Made by a program: the position numbers and the translations under genes
Shown: in pieces, positions 57,961 through 64,000 of the stretch
How positions within the stretch are numbered: the stretch's first letter is position 1
Layout of the letters: each line of letters starts with the position of its first letter
Origin: Echinococcus granulosus
Taxonomy: Eukaryota; Platyhelminthes; Cestoda; Cyclophyllidea; Taeniidae
Assembly: GCF_000524195.1 (NCBI RefSeq)
Contig: NW_020170385.1
Coordinates: 1,195,898 to 1,259,897, forward strand
Direction: 5' to 3'
DNA length: 64,000 nt
Notes under the pieces: model-generated
Seen by the model: only the letters and a program-made list of their open reading frames with translations
Told to the model about the DNA's origin: nothing
The model's database searches: none

Positions 57961-58212
57961 TCAGTCATCTTCTGGAACGAAGATTTCATTGTCCTCAAGG
58001 AACTTAGCGCCAGCTTTGCTTATATATGCACCAGTGAAAAGGAATGGCGCAACAATGCAGACAACTTTCAAGAGACCAAAATTTGTTTGATGTGGTGCAT
58101 CCGATATAGCCCCAGTTGATCTATAAACTCCTTCTCCGCACAGATAATAGTGATTGTAGTCTATCCTGGATCTACTAAAAATGCGAAAGAGAGAAAACCC
58201 CTTGCCGCACAT
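57961..58212 (-). CDS. SMDT1: Essential MCU regulator EMRE (SMDT1), single exon
   Basis: The frame runs from an ATG at 58212 to a stop at 57961-57963, 83 residues. The C-terminal half carries the EMRE signature: a YRSTGAI segment, NFGLLKVVCIVAPFLFTGAY (the one transmembrane helix), then SKAGAKFLEDNEIFVPEDD. The N-terminal part (MCGKGFSLFRIFSRSR) is rich in basic and hydrophobic residues with no early acidic residue, as in a mitochondrial presequence. EMRE is a metazoan inner-membrane subunit that opens the MCU calcium channel and tethers the MICU gatekeepers through its acidic tail. Here the tail ends after PEDD, shorter than the vertebrate run of aspartates. The frame stays open upstream to 58275, so a start 21 codons earlier is possible. 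Confidence 0.92.
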   Translation of the reverse strand: MCGKGFSLFRIFSRSRIDYNHYYLCGEGVYRSTGAISDAPHQTNFGLLKVVCIVAPFLFTGAYISKAGAKFLEDNEIFVPEDD

Positions 58213-59859
58213 GCGAGCGAGTAGCAAAAAAAAACCCCAAACAATTAATGGTTTTGGTGAGTTGAAACAATCCAAATACTCCGATAGGAGATTCGTTGTT
58301 TTGGCACCACATAAGATAAAAAAGACTTCAAAATAGAATAATTAGAAAAGAATTGGCAATATATGCAAGCAGGTAGCGACAAAATTATCATTAAATCTTG
58401 TTTAACTGCACACGACAGAAATTTCTGGCCAATTGCAAAGATTTTGTGCTTCAGTGAAACAGGCCTTGTACTGTTACTACATGACGATACAAAAATACGT
58501 GTAATGAAACAAGAAGACTAGGAAATGGCAGCCCACTATTACACAGGCGTTTTTCCTCCCCCCTTTATAGAAGTTGGCAGTCTTCTTCTGGAGTACTTAT
58601 AGCAAAACCTACAAACAAGACAAATAAAACCCGTCTCAGACGTGTTCACATGCGCTCAAATTGATAACACATTAAATGGGGTTTCTATTTGCGCAAACCT
58701 TACCAGTGGACGTGCCGGCCCAGATACGTACTTGGAATTTGTACCAGCGCCGTATTCATATGCCGCATTTTGCAATACAGTGACTCAATCATGCAGTGTG
58801 TCTTAGGTAAATTATAGCGACGTGCTTAAGCAACCTAGATATAAGTGGCATGTTAACGTATGTTACTATAGTCAATGTGAAGCGGCTATTTTTACAAAAA
58901 ATATGAATCCGCATGTATATACAGAGAAGGCCGTCAGATTATCAGTGTATACGTGCTTCAATGGAAATCTCTATGTGAACGCTTTTGATATTATGGCTAG
59001 TTTAACTCGGACTAAATTCCGAAAGTTGATTCAGTTTGCTTCATATCTGCCCAGAACCATCACTTTGTAGAACCTGTACTTGATTTCTAGGTCTAGAAAG
59101 TTAGTTCGAACTTTAAGTAACGAACTTCTATCCTTTCACAGAAGAAGCAAAAAACCATACCTATTTTTATGCTTCTCTATTAGCCAAGTAGGTAAATTCC
59201 CTTGCAAGCAACATTCACAAATTTTTCAGGACTACAGCCATGTGTCAAATAGGTATCTTTAAAACTTTTTAAAACTTCGTTATATTGTCATTCTTAAAGT
59301 GCGAGTTGTTGAATTAGAGCATTTAAACTAATATAGTGATATTAATTTGTTTTGTAACTACAAAATCTGCTGCCATTTTAGTTTTTAATCAGAAACATTC
59401 CTGATTTTTGGCAAGAATAACTACCTTGAAGATGTCTTTACTGACGCCCCGCTATTTTTAAGGCTAATCGCTCCTTTACTGTGGATTGATATTAATGGCT
59501 CGTTCCTGAGATTTACTTGGCCTGAATTTTCTCCTCTATGGTTATTTTTCGTATTAGTTTTTTTAGGCAAATAGTTGTACAAGTTTTAACTTTGACTTGC
59601 TTTGTCATGTACGGTTGACAACTTGTTTGATGTTTGGTCTGAATGCAGCTGTGATATAGTGCCATGAATTCTTCTCATTCCTTTTCATTTCACACTTTCT
59701 AAAACCCGTGATGCGCTGAAAATTTTGTGTTTCTATTAATATTTTTCACCCAATGTAGAGTTTTCTAACCTCAAAATACATTACACTTTTAAACTGGTTC
59801 ACTTTTGAAACCCACAAAAATAGCGGAATTTTTTCGAGATTTTGTACGACTTTTTTCAG
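58213..59859. other. Region between EMRE (-) and the first recognised PAR-3 exon (+)
   Basis: This stretch probably contains the EMRE promoter and 5' PAR-3 sequence (intron or exons). The PAR-3 N-terminal oligomerisation domain was not found here or further left. The open frame at 58822-59070 (+) has no recognisable domain. Confidence 0.4.
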
Positions 59860-62800
59860 GAACCTAAAAACAAAAGCGTTGGGGAGAATGTTTTAGCGCC
59901 TAAAAGTGCTATTCGGCCGCGAGATTTGCGTTCATCGAACAAGAAAGGCTTGGTATCATTCTCTCGAACATCTGCGGCCCGTCCTTCCCTCGGTGCCACC
60001 AGCTATGCTTGGCTAGAAGCAGCGGAACGAATAGAGGCAGAGTCTGTTGTGAAGGAGCAATCACCGACAACGTGGCCAAGACAAAAAAAAACCACCTTGA
60101 TTTCGGCCAATGATTTGATTAGGGAATATGACAAATGTTTGATCCAAAGAGCTAGAATGGTTTCGTGCGAAGGTCCTTTGAACTTTGGGCAAACAAACTG
60201 TATTTTTCAAGCTATTTTTGACAAAGTCATAAAGTAAGGCTTAGGTTTTCTCTTGCTTGACTCATCAAATAAAGTATTCTAAAAACTTTTTTATTTAGAA
60301 AGTACTGGGGGCTACGTATAGCGAAAGTTGACCCAGCCCTACAAAACCAAATCTCTTTGTGGTCTGATGAAGCTATTGTGAGGGTTAATAGGGAGGAGTT
60401 ATTTGGTGAATCTAGAGACAGGTGAGTCATTATATAGGTTTTTTGACAAGCGTAAATTTGATACACCCAAACTTTATTGTATTTTAGGATTTTGTCAATC
60501 CTTATAAATGAATTTACAAAGCCTCAAGTTACTAGGATTGCTTTGTTAAAACTGGAGGACCTTCCAGTTTCCATACCTGGCCCCTATCCGCTATCCTGTA
60601 AGCAAATAATTTGGTGTTGTTGGTCGATTTCATAAACCTTGTTAATGTAGCCTCTATTTTTTGCAGCTAATATGGAATCACCCACCACACAAAGGCATTC
60701 AAGTCGCTCGGCCATGTCCCCAGTCTCGTATATCAAGGTAATTTATTCCATTGAAAACCAGCTATATTCTTTTTTTTCGTCTTGTACGAACTACAAATAT
60801 AGTAATTTCTTTGTCGGCAATTAAATGCGGCTTCGTGAAATTTCCCGTGACTGTATTACAACACTCACTGTTCTGATTATTAATAATTGTTCATTTGAAA
60901 AAGAGACGAATTTGTTTTACGTCTTGCTTCTTTATTATTAGGCCAATAACATGCACCGTATTTCTATAAATCTATTTTCGTGGTTGTTTTCATTCTCAGA
61001 AGACTGTTCAGATAGTTTTAAACTATTTAGCCAGCACAATGCTGGTTTCTGGAATTATCCCGAATAATATCTGCCTCTGAAATATTATTCAGAATAAAGA
61101 CAAGACCGGCTATAGCATGCTAGTGAACTTTATTTCCTTTGCAGAATCTGAATGCGTTCAATACCCGTTCAATCGGACAAAGAATTACGGTTGACCTTCA
61201 CAAGCTCGCGGAAGGAGGATTTGGGATCTCTTTTGCTACTAGAGATACTTTAATTAACACGGAAGAAATGCAGCCTGTTTTCGTAGAAAGGATAATGCCA
61301 ACAGGTGCTGCGATTCACGATGGACGTCTTCAGGTAGTTAAAGAATGTCGACTTATTTTTTTGTTATTCAAAGTTTGATGATTAAATTAAATCATTGATA
61401 TCCCAAAGATAATCTTGGCTATACTAATCGTGATGTTTTAGTACCTCACGTCCTTTCAAAAGGCATAGTAAAGTATTCTGGCATAAAAGAATGGCCTATT
61501 ATTAGTGTGCATAAGGGATGGGAGATATGGGTGCGATCTTCCGATTGTGTTGCAAGATAAAGTTACAAGATGTGGGGGTTGGAGAGCTCCCGTAGTTGGA
61601 TGTACACTAAAACGATGTCAATAGTAGCATTACATGCATATCCTTACAGCTGTATTCCGCATGTAAGAAAAAACTGATACCAGATGCCAAAGATGCATTC
61701 TTCAAAGTTTGGATGGAATGCTACTCTAAATATTCCACTGGACAGTTTTAGCTTGCTATCAAAAACATACTTTTGTTCTGTGACAGTTTGGCGACAGGCT
61801 CCTCTCAATCAATGGGATTCAAGTAACCAATTTTAAGGATGCTATGGCGACACTCAGATCAGTTTCTATCGGAGACAAGGCGACTCTAGTTTTCTCCCGT
61901 CAGGATTCTGTAGTCGTTGCGACTCCACCGACCTCTTCACCCAGTCTCATTGATCTTACTACGGATCGATCTTCCACATACACTTCCAATACCACACCCG
62001 ATCTTGTTTCCGAACCCGTAAGAGGCATACATTTTTGAGTTTAATTCTATTTTTTGCGCTTACTTCCCTCTCTGAATCCGGTTTAACTATAACCGAAATG
62101 GGTACAAACTAATCGACGTCACTCTACATATTCGATTTTAGCCCCTGTGCCAAACAATAATTTTCGACATCCCAGTCCCTCATCGTGACTCTGGAACTTC
62201 GAGTTTGGGAATTCGATTTGAAGAGTGGGCAGAGCCTAGAATAATTCACGCCTACTCCGAATTCAAAGGACCCGAAGTTATTGTCGACCACATGGTTGGA
62301 GATACAGACAACCTGGAAGATAATCTTTCCGGTCTCTTTGTTAAACAAATATTGACTGGTAGTCCTGCTAGCAAAGAATTAACCTCGGGAAGCATTAGAC
62401 CAGGTGATCGGCTAATTGCCGTCGATGGTCATAGTGTCACTAATCTTTCGCTTACAGTAAGCTCCTTGTTGCATTGCATACCTGTTTTCGGTAGTAAATA
62501 TTAACCAAACTTTTATTTTTTAGGAAATTTCTACAAAACTTAAATTGGCCATTGAGAAAGCTCAATGTAAAATGGTGGGGAAGAGTAAACAAGCCTTTCT
62601 TGAGCTAACCATGAATCGCTTCTTCCATTGCAGCGATAAGCAAAATTCTTGGCCCAAGACTAAATCTATGTTGAGGCCGGGATCAGACGCGATTTTTGAC
62701 AAATTGACAGTGCAAAATAAGTATGCTTATAAATTGGATTACTTTGATGCACTTATTACAAATCACAATTTAGTTAAAATCCAATATTTACATAAACAAG

Positions 62801-63844
62801 CTGGATAGCGATTTTATATTTACTTTATTTGCTGCGGATATCTGCATGTATTGACTTTACTAGTGCCATTACGCTTTGGCAAGAATGATTAAAGAAACGA
62901 ATTCTTTTCAACATGGTTGATCTCTTGAATGTGGTTATAAATCCAGTCCCACTGCACGAATTTCCTAAGCTTTAACACAAAGGTTAAATACATACAACCT
63001 GTAAGGCGTGATAATCCCCCTAGCTTTTGCCTATGCTATCCTGAAAACTCCGATGTTCAATGAATACTGAATATACTGTAGTTTTTTTGCTATTTTGATA
63101 GCTCCAATGGAGAAATTCTGATAAAAAAGGTAAATATGGTAGCTGCAAAGGATAGAAAAGATTCGACCGAAGTTCCATCGCGGCGACTGGCACGCACCCC
63201 CTCAGTGGACTCGCGTTGCCGCTCGAGGCGAGAGCGAGAAAGCCGCTCACCATCAGACTCTCCCGTGCGCTGTCAGTCGGCCTTCAGTCGCGACGGCGTA
63301 GGACGGCGTAGCGTCTCTGAGAAACGCCACGCTCACATAAGTGCTACCAACTTCTCGCATTATAATGACAACGCTCTGCCCTTCTGCAACAAGGGTGGCG
63401 AGCAGGGTATGTAGCCGTGATTGGTCATTCCTTTCGAAAACACTCCTACCGTAGTGTGTAAGTGCTGAGATCAGGTACGCCTTCGTTTTAAAAGGTCGGA
63501 CTCTACTTCAAACTAATTACAGTCAGCATCGCAAGTAAATAATTGCTGCAAATTTTGATCTTCCAACGTGGCAAAGCTAAATTATGTTTTAAGGACCCGT
63601 ATATATTTGGCGTACCTTTTCTGTGCAGCATCTCGCCTTTACTCGACAATGCCATCTTCGCGAAAAATTCGGCAAATTCGCCGCTCCAAGCAAGATCGTC
63701 CTTCGGGTCCAATTAAGCCAGTCCATGCAGAGGAGTTAGAGAAAGCTCAAGAAGCAACAGGAGCTGCTGCATCCCAAAGTTTTTTGATTCCTCCCACGCA
63801 AAAGCATCGAATGGATGACAGTGATGTCCTTCGGACGGACGCAG
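59860..63844 (+). CDS. PAR-3 (partitioning defective 3) polarity scaffold, partial at both ends
   Basis: Exons: 59860-60233, 60299-60421, 60488-60597, 60667-60737, 61145-61333, 61787-62017, 62142-62456, 62524-62720, 63102-63406, 63629-63844; all phases agree and the gene continues past 63844. The first three exons end in a PDZ-like stretch (VRVNREELFGES ... TRIALLKL). Exons 5-6 encode a clear PDZ resembling PAR-3 PDZ2 (AEGGFGISFATRD, RIMPTGAAIHDGRLQFGDRL). Exons 7-8 encode another with GSIRPGDRLIAVDGHSV and a long insertion before its third strand. Exon 9 holds an arginine/serine-rich part followed by FSRDGVGRRSVSEKRHA, the conserved region 3 site bound and phosphorylated by atypical PKC in other animals. 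PAR-3 sits at the cell cortex and with PAR-6 and aPKC sets epithelial and stem-cell polarity. The N-terminal CR1 domain is missing from the visible part. Reading through the donor at 62721 would end the protein at 62808. Confidence 0.92.
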
Positions 63845-63898
63845 GTAGGTGGAGAGGTGCATGATTGGTAGAGATCGCCTTTGTAATCTATACTTTTT

Positions 63899-64000
63899 TT
63901 TCGGAAGACCATCTCGCAAAAAATTCGAAACAGATCTACTGGACCTGTTTCAATCAGTCAAAATGTTTGAAATATAATCTCTGTAGGATTGGGTGTTTAA
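63899..64000 (+). other. Possible further PAR-3 exon at the right edge
   Basis: After a ttttttttcggaag acceptor-like sequence the frame stays open to the window edge, with a phase that fits the preceding exon (one base left, two taken). The residues are not diagnostic of PAR-3, so this is tentative. Confidence 0.25.

Noticed and set aside
62721..62808. Read-through end of PAR-3 at 62808
   Set aside because: Kept only as a possible isoform: the donor at 62721 joins in phase to the exon with the conserved aPKC motif, so the main transcript is longer.

Overview
The window is animal nuclear DNA: spliced protein genes on both strands, introns from a few tens of bases to several kilobases, and AT-rich intergenic DNA. 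A parasitic flatworm, most likely a cestode, fits best. The mix of very short and kb-scale introns and the style of the ADAM, tetraspanin and receptor kinase genes point that way, but nothing in the sequence proves the species. No prokaryotic, CRISPR or intact mobile-element features were seen.

Layout, left to right: (1) 1848-9274 (+), the 3' two-thirds of a membrane ADAM; its metalloprotease exons lie outside the window. (2) 10.3-13.5 kb (-), the RecA-family repair protein RAD51C. (3) 17181-20131 (-), a complete sideroflexin of the SFXN1/3 type, a mitochondrial carrier. (4) 23711-29744 (+), a receptor tyrosine kinase with a small ectodomain. (5) A 5-kb gap holding a compositionally distinct, mostly non-coding block. 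(6) 35041-40392 and beyond (-), Integrator subunit INTS7. (7) 41347-51406 (+), a complete six-exon tetraspanin. (8) 56077-57459 (+), a complete, very compact ALG5, the dolichyl-phosphate glucosyltransferase. (9) 57961-58212 (-), the mitochondrial calcium-uniporter regulator EMRE/SMDT1. (10) 59860-63844 and beyond (+), the polarity scaffold PAR-3, running off the right edge.

The genes are unrelated housekeeping and signalling genes, not a functional cluster. Exon joins were worked out by requiring splice sites, reading phase and family alignment to agree. For sideroflexin, the tetraspanin and ALG5 the whole coding length closes without a frame error. The ADAM closes from its first visible exon to its stop. 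RAD51C closes except for its last residues.

The main unusual observations concern splicing. Three introns appear to use a GC donor: ADAM 4385-4949, RAD51C 11349-11645 and the kinase 26504-27816. In each case the neighbouring GT site gives the wrong phase. Several introns are extremely short: 27 bases in INTS7, 30, 35 and 42 in ALG5, 34 and 35 in INTS7. The 27-base intron is itself an open in-frame stretch. Gene-level points of interest are the shortened acidic tail of EMRE, the long insertion in the second visible PDZ domain of PAR-3, and the hard-to-classify receptor kinase. The family assignments rest on remembered family motifs; no database search was run.
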